Shown here: piece after piece, positions 39,769 through 53,480 of the stretch
Layout: every line of letters begins with the position of its first letter
Position numbering within the stretch: the first letter of the stretch is position 1
NCBI GenBank assembly: GCA_032173965.1
Contig: CM063283.1
Coordinates: forward strand, 35,069,743-35,133,742
Direction of reading: 5' to 3'
Length of the DNA: 64,000 nt
Source of the DNA: Sitta carolinensis
Taxonomy: Eukaryota; Chordata; Aves; Passeriformes; Sittidae
Program-made: the position numbers and the translations under genes
The notes under the pieces: model-generated
Told to the model about the DNA's origin: nothing
The model's input: the letters and a program-made list of their open reading frames with translations, nothing else
Databases searched by the model: none

Positions 39769-42700
39769 GGCAAATAGCTTTCTAGAATTAGAAGCCATTA
39801 CTGTCTGAAGTGACAGATTTAGAAAATGTCTCTACATGAATAATTAGCTCACCCAGAGAAGCTGCAGCTACCTGATAGCACAATTTTTTTTCCACTTTTG
39901 AACATATTTTATTTATCTAAAACTTTCCAATGGTCATCACTGGTAGTTTATTCCATTTGACAAGTAGTAAATGAAGGTATTCTCATAGATTGGAACAATC
40001 TGCATGTTTTCAATTTTTTATAGCTCCTCCAAGGACATAATTGAGACCCTGAAGAGCTTTAGCTCTTTATACTACTGAAAGCCGTGCTCAACAGCTTTTT
40101 GCAAATTTCCAGTTTGAAGAACTGATGAGTAATTATTCAAGTGTTTATGCGGATGGAAAAAAAAATCTTCCCTTAGAGACAATATTTTGCTGCAGACTTT
40201 AGTTCTCTTTTCTCTGTTTCATTTGCCCTTTCTTCAGCTCAAAAACGTCGACTTTACATACTGTTTCACATGGTAGAATATCTTTGTGAAGTAGCTGAAA
40301 AGAACTGGACCTGTCCTTTGTCAGTCAAATACTGCACTAAATTCTCATTTCCATAATGCATGCAGTTTTCCTTAACTTATTCAAGAAAATAACCAAATTT
40401 TTTTTTTATATATTGCTGCCCTACAGTTTCTGGGGATTACATATTCTGAATGTGTATGGCCTACCATTAGTTTTTGCAATTGAGCTAAAAATCTGCCACA
40501 TTGTGTCATAACACAGTAATGGAAATAGTAGAGATGATTTACTTCACATATGTTGTCTGAAGATTGGTATGACCAACTGCAAGTAAATGGGAAAAGGATT
40601 GGTAGTTGATATCTCTAATTTAATCTTTGGCATCTCAATGAGTCATTTTAAGATTAAAATTATTTTTATTATACTTTCTGCATGAAATACCAAAATAATC
40701 TATATTTTTAATAAATTTATTCAGGAAAGCATTGACAAAAAATACTAGAGTACTTTTAATATTTGTTTCTACATCAAACATTCTAAGATGAGACTTAAAA
40801 GTCCACCTGAGAATTCACATTTGCCTCAGTGCTGTTAGTAAGAGCTGTAATTATCTGTATCTTCTGAAAATACTTAAAATGAAACACAACCTAATTCTTA
40901 GTTATAGAACAATGTAGTACAACAAAGACATTGTAATCTATTTTTTTCATTATAAAATGCAGGTGCGTAACCAGGAAGAACACTAACACAATTATTTCTT
41001 TGTAAACCTTTGCAGTACATAAACATTTACTGGGGCAATGAAAATTGTTTTTTTTTCTGACTTTTTAACAGCAGAACCATTCTGTTGTATAGGTAGACAA
41101 AGAGCTTGACTTTCTGTGATATTTCCACTCTCTGAGTCCTGTTTCCTCTCCTTTAATTGTCAGTAGCATCACTATCCCACATCTTTGTGGGGGCTTAGGG
41201 TTACCCTAATTGCCTTTCCCTTCACTCCTGACAGTGTTAGAGAAGCCAACCTTTCCAGCAGAGTCCTGCAGCCCTGCTGCTGCTGAGTGTAATTCCAGAG
41301 CCCTGAACCCCAGAGCAGCATTTACCAGTCATACTGCACAGCTTAGCAAAGTGAAGAATGATCCCAGCAGAGACTGAACCTAGGCTGGGGTAGGAGTAGG
41401 CAAGGCTGACAATGATCTAGTTAGGAGCTGTAGGACTGAGAGCTGCCACAGAGTTTTCATGAACATCCCTTGCCCTAGGTTAAGGATATTGGGATTTTTG
41501 CGTGGATTTGTTTTATTTAAATATTGAAGCAAACAGTGATATTGTTCATTTTTTCATCTGTCCACATACTTTACAATTCTTTGGATTCTTAGAGCTGAAG
41601 CCCAATGGCTGAGGAGAAAGTTCCCAATGTGTTGGGACAGGGAAGGGTATGCTACTCTTTTTACCTTCTGAAATTTTAAGTACTCAACTGTTCAGTGACT
41701 TGTGTAGTTCAGGGGAAAAACAACTGAAGGGAAATGTGAGTCGAACAAGGGACTTCTAGAAATAAGTGTGCCAGGTAAGGTAACAGATTTAGCTCAGTAT
41801 TGTCTTTCTCCAAGAGAGCAATAAGGAAGTTTAGACAAGAAGGGGAGAAGTAAGGGAAGACTGAAGAGGCACACAAATATAAAGCAAACATGTAATGGTA
41901 TTTCCTACTCCCATTCTCAGATTCTAAACCCGTAGCTTTGACCTTGTGTCTTATAATGCTTGGTGGATTTCTAGTCCGTGACTTCATGTGGTTACTTTTC
42001 AAATGCATGTGAACATAGGTAATCTTCAGCATCTAGCAGCAGAGAATTCTGACTCTAGTTATATGTTAAAGGCCTTCATTCCTCTTTTTGCTTTCAACCA
42101 CAATTTTATTTGACAACCCCTAGTTCTTATAGAGAAAAAGAATCATTCCTCATTCACCTTCTCTCTCACATGGCTAGTTTTTAGCCTTCTGTCATATTGT
42201 CTCCCTAAGTCTTCACTTTCCCAGGGTAAAGAGTCCCTGTCCAGTTGGTCATTCCTTGCCATTTCCTGCCTCTGGTCGGTCTTACACTATTTTCATTTTC
42301 ACTGTGGTTTCTCATGTTCTCTTTGTTGCTTGTAGATCTCACAAATATAGTTACATTGATTCCTTTACACTCCTGCAATTTATAGTCTGGAAGTGAGGAG
42401 CTAACTGGGGCAGACCAGAAGTCTTTTTACTGTCCTGTCTCAGATACCCTAGATATCTAGGGAAGTATATAAGACCAGACAGTTTTTCGAAAGTATTTGC
42501 ACTTTAAACCTCCGGTTCATGCACTGCAAGTTGTTTTTCATATCATTTTCAAATGGTGCAATATTTCGTCTTGGCCAAAAGACAGTTTTTAACCTTTTCA
42601 ATCTCCAGCTTTGACCCCTACTGTCCAGTAATAAACTAAAAATGTGGTTCAGTCTACTGATTGCAAGTTCTGTTGTGACTGTCAAAAACAGGAAGAGAAT

Positions 42701-45542
42701 TCCCTGTTAAGAGAGATTGAGTCATATTATATAAAGTTCTGAAAAGTAGATAAGCCCAGAATATTCAGTCATAACTGTTCATTGAAAGAATAAAATTTTT
42801 GTGTTCACCCTGAAAAGCAATTTGCTGGGGAAAAAACCACTTTGAAATCTGAAGCTGGCTCTGCTCCAAATTTGTTCTGCAGTAGCAAATAAATACAGAA
42901 TGCTGCAAAATGCAGTTAACATAGCGGATCATGAACTGTTGACTGCAGAAGCCTGGTTTCAGGCAATACAGTGGTGTGTGGGGAAACTGACGAGTGCCCA
43001 CCTTGTATAGGCCTTCTAATGAACTCAAAATCCTTCACTAATTGACATTTTGGTCGTCTAAGAAACTGATCATATATACACGTAATGACTGTATAAAGGT
43101 ATGAATCACTTAAAATGCAATTAAAAACTGCTGCTTCACCATGGATCTTTCAAGTCAGTTGGGAATAATTACCTTCAGTGTGATTTATTGAAGAGATTAA
43201 TCTTTCACTTAGAACTGGACTAATCTATATGAATTCTTCTGAAAAATATTACTCTCTACAGTTTTAATGGTTACAGGATGAGCCAAGATAGTGTTACTTG
43301 CTTTTGCTATTGCCCAACAGATGCTCGCCTCAGAACCTCTTCATGTATGTAATTTATTTTAACTGGCAAATACCTAATTAGGTAGGTTTGTATTTTGAAC
43401 ATTTTCTTTATTTATGCAGGGGTTTTATAAAAGGCTGAAGAATCTCACAGATCAGATCTTTCCGCATTTTGCAGTACACAGCAACATAATACTGAATCAT
43501 AAATTATTTTTTTTTTTGTTGTTGTCAAATTTCCCATTGAAATCATAAAGTTACAGGAAGTTAAGTGCAAATGTAAGGTCCTATTGATTTCTGATTAACG
43601 AAGAGAATGCCTACAATCCATATATACTCCAGGCATAATAGTCTTATTACTCTGGGAAACAAGTATTTGTGGATTTAATTGTATGTATGTATAATAATAA
43701 ATTTGAATCCATATAACATAAAGTGTGCTCTTTGTGTCAGTATTTGACTTCAATACTTTTGCTAAACAAAAAAAATCCTGTAGAAAACAGTTACCTTGTC
43801 CAACCACATTGGAAAGAAATCTGAGCATTTCTGTGTATGTGTTTCTCCTCTCTTTCAGTGAGTTCTTCCCAGCACAGTTAACTCACAGCTTGTCTTAGAA
43901 AAGCAGAGTGTGTTGCTCACATCTGTGACCTTTTCTGGGTTTCAGTCAGTCTGAGAATAATCCTTAAATTGTTGACAGTGTATTCAGCTCCATTTTTTTC
44001 CAGAAGCAGCTTTTAGTCATATAAATAATAAGCTAAAATCAACAGAGCTTGGAAGGAACCAAACATTATGTTTCCTACATAATTCTTTTGAGGAATCAAA
44101 TTGTTTTATATTGTTTGATTTCATGTTCCCATTATCAGCCTCATTACATTTCATTCCCAGTGTACATGAAGGACAGCAAACTAAGGCAGACAGGCTATTT
44201 GCAGAAAAATACCAGCAGTTATGCATGGCAATCCTTTCCTCAGAAAACACTTGAGCTTGAGGAACCCTGTGTTTTCCTTCCATGTCATGCATATGTCTCA
44301 TATAACACATCAGATAAATATCTTCACTACAGCTGATATATTTGCTTAAGATATCAAAAGGGAATTTCTGGAATGCCAGCTAGCAAGGTGCCTTCCTGAA
44401 TGGCCCCTTGTTGTTGCTCTTATTAATATTCAGTGTCTTCTGTCAGAGATGTAAAAATGTACTTTGAGCCTTTCTGTTATTAGGAGCGGGCACAACAAGT
44501 GATAGCAGAATGATTGCATGAATTAACCAGAATAGCTTTCTGCTGGAGTGAAGCTAAGCTTTCTACACACTGTGATGCATTGTGTTTTTAAGCTTATTTT
44601 GCTCTGTTACATTAACGCTGCTTCAGTTTTATCTGTGCCATTCCACCACTTCCTTTTGCTTGCAATGCATTTCATCACCTGCCAGATTGTATCTGATCCC
44701 CTACTATCCCAAACATCTGGGCAATTGACACATACAGAGCTTGATGGCAGAGCAGCAGCTGGACAACTTGCAGTGCATGCTCTAACTTGGGTATACCAGT
44801 CTGTGTATAAACAACTGCCAGTATAATAATCCTACTTTTTATTGAAACTTGTTTTCTCTCTTTGTCAGCCAGTAAGGCCTGGCTGACGCAGGAAGGAGAA
44901 ATTCTTGTGGTAATGAGATTTCAAAAGACAAGTTAAATTTGTTCCTGTAGAAAAGGAAGGACATGAGAAGTAGGAAGTGCTGAGTACAAATATGATTATG
45001 AGAAGTTTACAGGCTCTAACAAGATCTTCTGACACCAGAAGGGCCACCTGTGCACAACTCCCATCTCTGGGCTCTCACAGACAGCCAGAATGTGACAAAG
45101 GACATCTCCATGTGTGTCTGTCTTTTTCTGCAAGAAGCTGTTTCTTTCAGGTGGTCATAAAAGCCTGGAAGGAAAACTTCCACCCTTGATTTAGTTACTC
45201 TAAGAGATCATTATGGTTTTGCTCTTGGCAAGTCCAGCCATCTCAACTTCTGGAACTGTAAGATCTGTAAACAAGGGCTTTAGTCTCAGTATTACCAATG
45301 CCTTATGTGTTAAGTAAGATTTTTTGAAGTTTTCTCCTCGTTTCCCCTTCTGCCTCCAAAAATGATTTTAAGCTGGGGAAGCCAGTTTTCCTGCATTTCC
45401 TCTGTTGTCAGTACAGTAGAACAGCTGCTGTTACGGGTAGCATTCCCTTGGCTCCTGAGTGTCTAGACTGTAAGGAGGACACAGAGAGGAGAGATTTAAA
45501 ACTCATATTTGCTGTGTATTATAGGAATAGATAACATTTTCC

Positions 45543-45564
45543 TTTTTTTTTTTTTTTTTTTTTT
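45543..45564. repeat. T22 homopolymer
   Basis: Pure T run. Nothing on its 3' side looks like the body of a minus-strand retroposed gene. Confidence 0.9.
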
Positions 45565-46974
45565 GTCTGCTTGTAAAACAAACAACATAGTAATAGCACC
45601 TAAAATGAGTTTACATACCCTGTTACACAAGGTTGTTGGTGATGGATAAGATGCAACAACTGAACCATGAGATTCCAAAACCAGAAGAAATATTCGTTGG
45701 TTCAGATTGTCACATACTCGATAATTTCTGTATCAGATAACTAATTTTAAGGTGTGGAATAAATGTTTTAAACTCATATAGAATATTTAAATAAATGCAA
45801 AACTTAATAATTTTATTTATTAAATAACTAGCTTATGGATAATATGACAAAAAATATACTGTCCTTTCAGGTCAATAATATTTGACTAGAAGTTCCTGTT
45901 GAATTCTGCATTATTGTTTTTTCCTTTGTAAGTACTTTCAGGAAGAAGTTAGGTCTTTTAATTGTTTCATAGATGATTCAAGAGGCTCAATAACTTATTT
46001 TTGTAGACTGGGAAACATTTACTTCTTTTAAATTTTGCTAGCTTACACTCATCCTTCCTGTATTACAGGTATCATACTTCACTTATGACCTCTCTACTGT
46101 CAGCCTTAAATTGGTTCCATCACTATCCTCTGGCTTAATACTCCAGTATTGATATGTGTAGACTCAAAAAATAATTTTCTGTTTTCCAGTACTGTAATGT
46201 GACTGATCCAGGGTCTTGTGAGTAATCTGTGTCAGGAACAGGAAACCAACTCCATTTCCTTAATGGCAGTTAGTGATTTACTTACTACAGAATCACTGGA
46301 AAATAAATTACAGTGTAATCTGAAGTCTGGAGAAGCTTTCTAGTGACTCTCAGGGGCTTTAAGGCCAGCAGTTACTTCATTTTTTGGCATTACATCCGTA
46401 TAGTTGAGTTGAGGCCAAGCATTTCTTTTTCACTACAGAAACTGCCTCAGGGCGCAGTGGTTGTTTATCAGCTCTTTCTTTGCTTGTGTACTGTAGCCCT
46501 GCTAACTTATTAGGTTGTGTTTCTTTTTGTTTGTTTGAGGTTTTTTTGTAGTATACACTAACAGAAAGCTTTGGGAACTTATTAGGAAAAGTTTGATGTG
46601 CTCTGTTACATGCAGATGGGAGAAGAAATGAGAAGTTTTGCAAAACCTCAGATAAAGAATGTGTCAATGCCATTGTCTTTAATACAGACCTAATTTATCA
46701 GTCATTAACACTGGAAAGTTATTCATTTTACCCTCATTGCTGCAGATATCTCCAGTGGCAAGAAAGTTTATAAATAAAGGAATGGAACATTATTTTGTGG
46801 CACAATGATGCTGTCTTGTTGTTTCCATTTTTCTTCCAGAACCTTTTCCCAAATTCTGCTTTTCCAAAGACAGGGTACCAACGTTTTTGTATCTCCGGCA
46901 TTTGGGTCGTCATCCTAAGTGCTTTGTGATTCCCCCAATCTCTCTGTCTCTCTCTTTCAAATAAAAAAATAACC

Positions 46975-47002
46975 AAATAAATAAATAAATAAATAAATAA
47001 AA
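46975..47002 (+). repeat. (AAAT)n microsatellite
   Basis: About seven AAAT units following CTCTCTTTCAAATAAAAAAATAACC, and preceded by a short TCTC-rich stretch. Simple repeat. Confidence 0.92.
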
Positions 47003-48506
47003 TTTATAATAAATAACTTTCTTTCCTAGATGTAGGAGAAAGGTTAGCTGCTTTTGAAGACCTCCAGAGGGAGATTCACTCCATCTAAAATGAATTTTAA
47101 AATTTCTTAATGTCAATCACTAAGTACTTACTTTTGGTAAATCGGAGCTTAGGTTTGGATATCTTCAAAAGCACCTTTTACCCCTCTATTGCTGTCTCCT
47201 TTACTTGAGGAAGACTGATCCAACAGGTGAATGCTTAACCATTACACACAATGAAATCCCCTATTCCCAAATTAAAGGCAGAATTACCTGCATGTGGGAT
47301 AGCTTATCTATTTTTGTATTTCTATTTATCACATACATTTGAGTCTCTGTACTACAGTCTCCTTGGCATGTCAAAGGTCTCTTATAACTGCTTCTCTTCA
47401 TGCAAAATTTCATTTTTCTCAGGCTGTAAGACCAGATCTGGCTCCAAGGAGTCAAATAATGCTGCAGAGTATAAAATCAAATGTTTCTCATACACTAGTG
47501 ATGAAACTCTGAGACAAGCATATAATAGTCAGAAAGAATAAAAGAAAATGTTTGATGGTATAATTTTTAATAATAGCCACACAGCAGCATTCTAATACTG
47601 ATACATTACCTATGGATAACCATCCCTGGACAGTATAAAATTATTCTTTTATTCTGTACTGCGTGTACTACCTGTATACTGAATGTTTTTGCTATCTGTG
47701 ATATTAGAAAATTGTTTTGGGAACACTAAGGGTTTTAGTGAAAATTTTATGTCTTTTTAAAAAGAAAAATATGCAAACTGTGCCTTAGATGTCACCTCTC
47801 TTCCCCTGCTAAGCTTTGGGCTTGTTGGGCCACCTCAAGCCAAACTGGAAGACAAGTAGGAGTTCAAATGAGAGTTGTGTTACCACCCTTGTAATGAATG
47901 CTGATGCTTGGGCTGAAAGGAGGCCCAGGATAATGGCCCAGCTAGGAGAAAGTGAAGGATCTGGCTGGTGCCTCAGCACATGCTTTTGTCTAGGGTATCC
48001 CAGCATTGCTGCCTCTTGTTTTTATGGGCCCACAGGGATGTGGAGTTGGGGCCCTTATGACAGGTGAGAACCTGGAAGCCAGATGCCATTTCTAATAGAC
48101 CTGGGCTTTGTTTGATTTCCTACTTATAGAAAAAAATTATGCTTCATAAGCTCTTTACTTGTAAAATATGTGTGATTCTGAGTATAAGAACAGCAGGATG
48201 AATTTGATCCTTATTTTTTTATAGGAAAATGGTTTTGACGTAACACCTGTGCAAGGAAAATCTACCATTATAGTCTGCTTGCTTGCTTCTGTGCTTCCTT
48301 TCTTGTGTTTAACTGTTTTATCTAGCTATTGATAGCTTTTACTATGCATGCTTCTTGCTGTACAGCTTCTTACAGCTTTTTCAGGCAGTTCTGCTTCCTA
48401 TTTCTCTGGGTACTTAGCCACATATTGCTCTTCTACTTTCACTTGCTCTTTTTTCTTTCTTTCTTGGCCTTAAAAGACTTCATTTTATTGTGCTTAAGCC
48501 ATAATT

Positions 48507-48528
48507 AAAAAAAAAAAAAAAAAAAAAA
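48507..48528. repeat. A22 homopolymer
   Basis: Pure A run preceded by AAGCCATAATT. The bases before it do not resemble a known gene or SINE, so a retroposed origin is not shown. Confidence 0.9.
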
Positions 48529-48769
48529 GAGAAAGGTTACAGACATGCTAAGGGCTGGCAATAAAGATGAGCACTTTTCTCGGAAAAGTACAGCAGCTGA
48601 AGGAATCTAATCTCAGGAACTAGGGTGTGATTTAGGGAGCTTTAAAAGGAGTGGATATACTACAGGTGTTTCAAATTATAAACGGTGTGATAAAACCACT
48701 TTTTGGTACTTTCAGAACCTTTTAGTAATAAGTCAAGATAAAAGAGTGCTCTGTGCTCATGATTAAAAT

Positions 48770-49110
48770 TGGTTCCAGGAGAAAGAGACTAAAATGTCTA
48801 ACCAGCACCTATTGTCTATGACAAAGAGATAACAAAAGGTCTCATAAACCATGATGGAGGTCTTCTTACCTATTTGATGGAGGAACAACAATTTCAGCAC
48901 CATTACTTCCCCTGACAATGGGACCAGGGGCTGCTCTATGAGCACAGGAAGGCCACCCTCACCTCAGTGACATACAGGTGACTGGCTATATAAGTCCACA
49001 TTGCTGTAGTGGACTCTTCTCATTCATGCAGTGAAGATAGTCTCTGTAAATCGTCTCATCTCCCTGTAGTCATTCTGATAAACCCTAATTCTGCTCTGTG
49101 ACCACTAGGG
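48770..49110 (+). mobile_element. Possible retroviral LTR
   Basis: Around a good TATA box TATATAAG (48987-48994) the sequence has the feel of an avian LTR: a moderately GC-rich U3-like stretch before it (CCTGACAATGGGACCAGG, CAGGAAGGCCACCCTCACC) and a R/U5-like stretch after it (TGGACTCTTCTCATTCATGC). A weak GATAAA near 49077 might serve as poly(A) signal. I could not define TG/CA ends or a target-site duplication, so this may instead be unrelated unique DNA. Confidence 0.32.
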
Positions 49111-50421
49111 TATCAGAAATCAATAGAAGAGACACCAAGAGCCCATGACCCAGCAGTTAAAAATTTCTGTGCAGACATGTGATTCGACAATTTACTGAAG
49201 AACAATGCATTGTGTGAGGTATCAGTGCAATTAAAGGAAAAACATTGTTACTGATGCAAGACATCTTTAGTAGCTTAGACAAGTCTAAGTTAATTTAAGT
49301 TCTTATAAACTCCTGGTGGCACTTGCAAGGAGAGGCTTCTCTATGTTCAGTACAGGAGCCATTTTAGATTGAGGTGTTTTAATACTTTGCACCAAGATAA
49401 TTTTTACATCACTAAGACAAGTGCATATACCTGTTATTTACCACTGAGATGCCTTACATAGTTTCTGGAAAACACTGGCTCCTCTCTTGCATCCTCCCCA
49501 TTTTTCTTTTTCCTTGAAGGAGTGTTTACCCTAAAGAGGAGGCTGTTGAGGTCCCCAAGCTGTTGAGGTTTTTATAGTGGTGGTTATATTCTCTAAAGGT
49601 ACCCCTAAAGGTAACTAGGGTTTAAAAATCCTTTTCACGTAAATCTAAAACTTAGAACTTGAAGGTCAAAAAGTTTAATTTACCATTCTTGAAAAGAAGA
49701 GCTTATTATGATATATGGGGCAATTTGTGTTTTCACATCTATTCATGCCAGAACTTTACAGATGCAGACAGAATTCAAGATATTGGTTATATCAAGTCAA
49801 GTTTTTAAACATTTTTTTAAAATACTCAGCATGCCAAAACACTTTTTATTAGGACAAAAGCTGAAATGCTAAGATATAATTTCATGCCCTATGCATGATC
49901 TGATAGAGAGCAGGGATTTTGGGGGCTCTATTGTACAGCCAATTCATGCTACATATAGAGTAAGAAAAGGAAAACTCTTCATCGTTATGGTATGACACAT
50001 CATATCTTCTGCTTGAGAGATAGTGTTTCCTTCCCTTGAAATACCTTGTCCATTGGCACTGTATCTGCTGTGGCTCCTTAGTAAGCCTGCAGTGGGGTAA
50101 TTTCAAACTCGTGCTGACAGTGTTTATCATTGCATACAAGAAGTCTACTCAGGATCTAACTTCATCTTGCAGTCTTTACATGTCATTTGCATTATACTTG
50201 ATGAGTAATTATTTGGTTTGAAATTACAGCTTCCACCTCAGCTTCTGTTAAGGATATTTGTCCAGTATGCTGGTACATGAGAATTTTAATCTTATGAGGT
50301 CACTATTTTATATTCATGGTGTATTTTTATAAACTATAAACCACCCCCATGTTTAAATAAAATAGAATAGTTTACATTTAGTGTGTTAGAATTACCTAGT
50401 CTCTATATTGTTTATTGCCTG
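49111..50421. other. Unassigned AT-rich DNA before the microsatellite
   Basis: No gene or recognisable element. Open frames are at most about 85 codons. Confidence 0.5.
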
Positions 50422-50753
<332 letters not shown>

Positions 50754-51329
50754 ATAGCTCTCAAGCTAGCAAAATTATCTAGATTTATATTTTGTGACTT
50801 TGATATTAAGAAGTGTCTTTTTTTTTCCTGGGGAAGGTCCAGCTGCATTCAAAAGGGCTTGCTTTTGCTGGAGCAGGTCTCTTAAGTATTCTTCCTTCCA
50901 TGTAATTCAGTGAGATTATCATGAATTTAAACAGGATAAACATGAGTGTCTAGCAGTCTGGCATCCTTCCAAATCCACAGGTTTCCAGAGTTCACATCCT
51001 GTAGATAAACCCCAGATTGGCTGTGGACAAGCACATGGGCTACTTAGGGTCGCTTGCTGACATGTTCCCTCCCTAATGCCATATCTCATATTGGTAGCAT
51101 AGGAAATGCCCTCACTTGTAAGAGCTCATGGGCTCTGTCAATGACTGAAGCTATCCTGAAAATACTTTCCTGAACTGATCTTTGTATTCCCATCAAGTGA
51201 AACATGTGCTAGACATTAATTTTCTAAAACCTCAGTGTTCAAGTGCCAGATATAGCTTTAAATTGCATCTTATTTTCAAGGTTTGTACTATAAGCAGAAA
51301 AGAATGGAGGCAAAAAAAGTTGTGGTAAG
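50754..51329. other. Unassigned DNA between microsatellite and old LINE
   Basis: AT-rich, no gene. Its last part may be the decayed 5' continuation of the LINE that follows. Confidence 0.45.
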
Positions 51330-53480
51330 TTGCAAGAACTTTTATATTAATAGAATGTAACTGGAGATAGTGAGGAATGTCTGCTGGGAAATAAATGCAG
51401 CAGATTTCTTGGAAAACCTTTGGATAGTATCAAAGAAAAACTTTTCTGATTCAAGAAGTACAGAAAACAAGTAAAGGAGAGATTCTTTTATATTTGTTTA
51501 CGATTGTGAGGAATGTATGAGAATTTGAGGCTGAAAGGTCCATTTAAGAGTGGCCATTAGAAAAAGATTCATGATTGTTCAGGACAAGAAGGAGGAATAG
51601 CAGCTGAGGGATAGAAGGTAGACTTTGATAAAATCACAGAATGGGTTAGCAAGATCTCATGTGAAGAAATATGCTCCTATTGAATACAATGACAGTATTC
51701 ATCCACAGGTGTATTCTACCCCACTGTGAAGAAAAAGGGAGAAAATGCAGTGAGAGATCAGCTTGATTAAAACATGAACTGTGCATGAACCTTAAACACA
51801 AGAAAGAATAAAGCTGGAAGCAGAAACTAGGTCACGCTGCTGAGGATGAGTGATAAATATAACCTGAACATCTAGGAACAAAATTTTTAAAAGTCAAAGC
51901 TCAAAACAAGATGCATCTGCCAAGAGACATCAATCAATTTGGAAGTGCAATTGTAACATAGGAAAGGTGAAGGAAAGGGTGAATTGGTCAGCTGTTCAGC
52001 AGAGAGAAAAAGCTATTGCTGGATGATACTCAGGTTAAATTTTCTAATAATGTTTTGCCTTGGTCCTTGCAAGCATGATCAAGTGAAAAATGAGAAGTAG
52101 TACAGTAAAGTAAGATCATGAGCTTTGAATGGAAAAGGAAAAAAGTAAAGATTAGAGTTTATCAAGTCAGCAAGTGATTACGAATTTCCTAATGAATTTT
52201 AAGAACTTTATGATGATCTATTGGATACTCATGTTGCACTGGAGTGCATGTAATAGGTTTGAAACTTGAAAAGTTCAGGAAGGGAGAGCCAGTTCCTGTC
52301 TTCAAATAAGGAGAAAGAAAGATCAGAATATGATTCAGCCAGTAACTTAATTCCTGCTCTCATTAAATGCTTGAACAAGTAACTGAAACTTTTAGAACTG
52401 GAAGACAACAAGGATGTGAGTACATCCATACAAAAGAATTGAATCCATGTAATTTCCTTTCACAGCAAAACAGGATTTGAGAACGTAAACATGATTTATC
52501 ATTACTTTATTAGGGGTTTCTGTATTGTCCTATATAACAAATTGAAAAAAATATGGTCTATATTAGCATTAGGCATTTGTCTCAATGGCCTTCAAAGGTC
52601 CCTTCCAGCAGAATGAATGCTAGGCTGCAATTCTATAAAGCACTGACATAGTGTGGATACAGAAGGACTGGGGAGGTTTCACAAGCCATGAAATGTTTTT
52701 CATCAAAGACAAAAGCAGGCATGGTTCGCCAGAGATGATTTTTTGGTCTTTGTTCAGTTTTTTTCCCAATGATCTGAAGAATACTCCCATTCAATTTTCA
52801 GGTGACATGGAGTTAGGTGATATGAGAAGACCAGAGCACTCAAGCTGACCTCAAAAAATTGACTAAGCAACGTGAAAATATAAAATGAAATTGAGTAAAA
52901 AGAAGTGTAATGTATTATTCTTGGGCAGGAGTAATGAACTAGACACATATGGGAAACAAATATCTAGTTCATTATCAGAACTTCAGAAAAGGATTTTGGG
53001 GCTGCGCTGGATCATAGTGAAAGACACAAATGGATAAGGCAAAAGTAATTGTTATACATTCAGGAAATAAATGTAAGTCATAAAACATTGCTTTCCCTCT
53101 GTTTGTTAAAGTCAAGATAACAGAACAGTAACCCAATTTGGGACAATGCATTTAAATAATGGTATCTGACAAATTCAGGGAAAAGAGTGAAGAATGATCA
53201 CAAAATTGTAAAATATGACCTGCATTGAAAGATTGAAAAAATTATTTAATCATTAAGAGACAAGGACTATGAAGACAGTAGTCTGATATGTGAGAGTGTT
53301 ACAAAGAAGATGGTAATTTGTCCCTTTTTTCCACAGTGAATAGGACAAAGAATAATGAAATTATTATAATGAAAGGAGGGAAGACTGCAATTAATAACTA
53401 AAAATTTGCTTATGTATAAGGATGCATTACCTAATGACTACCTGCAATCCCTTCTAGCTCTCTGATTTTTAAAGTTAGAA
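51330..53480 (+). mobile_element. Long, ancient CR1-like LINE copy, heavily decayed
   Basis: Signals of a CR1-like ORF2 appear in proper order over about 2.1 kb. An endonuclease-like part (about 51380-51560) comes first. Then comes the basic linker (about 51790-52000), with AAAGTCAAAGCTC and GAGACATCAATCAA in place of KAKAQ and RDIK. The reverse transcriptase follows: AACTGGAAGACAACAAGGAT; then GATTTATCATTACTTTATTA and TACTGTCC-like GTATTGTCCTA for the DFSKAFDTV motif. The active-site region is at 52795-52806, reading FSGD instead of FADD, followed by ELGDM. Next is KKKCNVLFLGRSNE-like text (about 52890-52940). A 3' end near CAATCCCTTCTAGCTCTCTGA (53446-53466) closes it. Frames are broken throughout. 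Assignment rests on motif order, as identity at any point is low. Confidence 0.62.
52575..52640 (+). mobile_element. Possible nested CR1 3' end inside the older LINE
   Basis: CTCAATGGCCTTCAAAGGTC followed by CCTTCCAGCAGAATGAATGC and then GCAATTCTATAAAGC looks like a sense CR1 terminus (GGTCCCTTCCA then AATnATTCTATGA). It interrupts the reverse transcriptase region of the surrounding older copy between its AFDTV-like and active-site motifs. It could be a small younger insertion, or chance resemblance within the older element. Confidence 0.35.

Larger units (their letters stand above)
39246..48769. other. Gene-poor DNA downstream of KCTD12, part 2
   Basis: AT-rich non-coding DNA. Frames of 90-107 codons (near 41709-42032, 44017-44336 and 44548-44826) lack any recognisable domain. 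Contents I can name are a strong hairpin near 39.76 kb, an (AAAT)n repeat near 47.0 kb and A or T runs near 45.55 and 48.52 kb. Confidence 0.55.
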
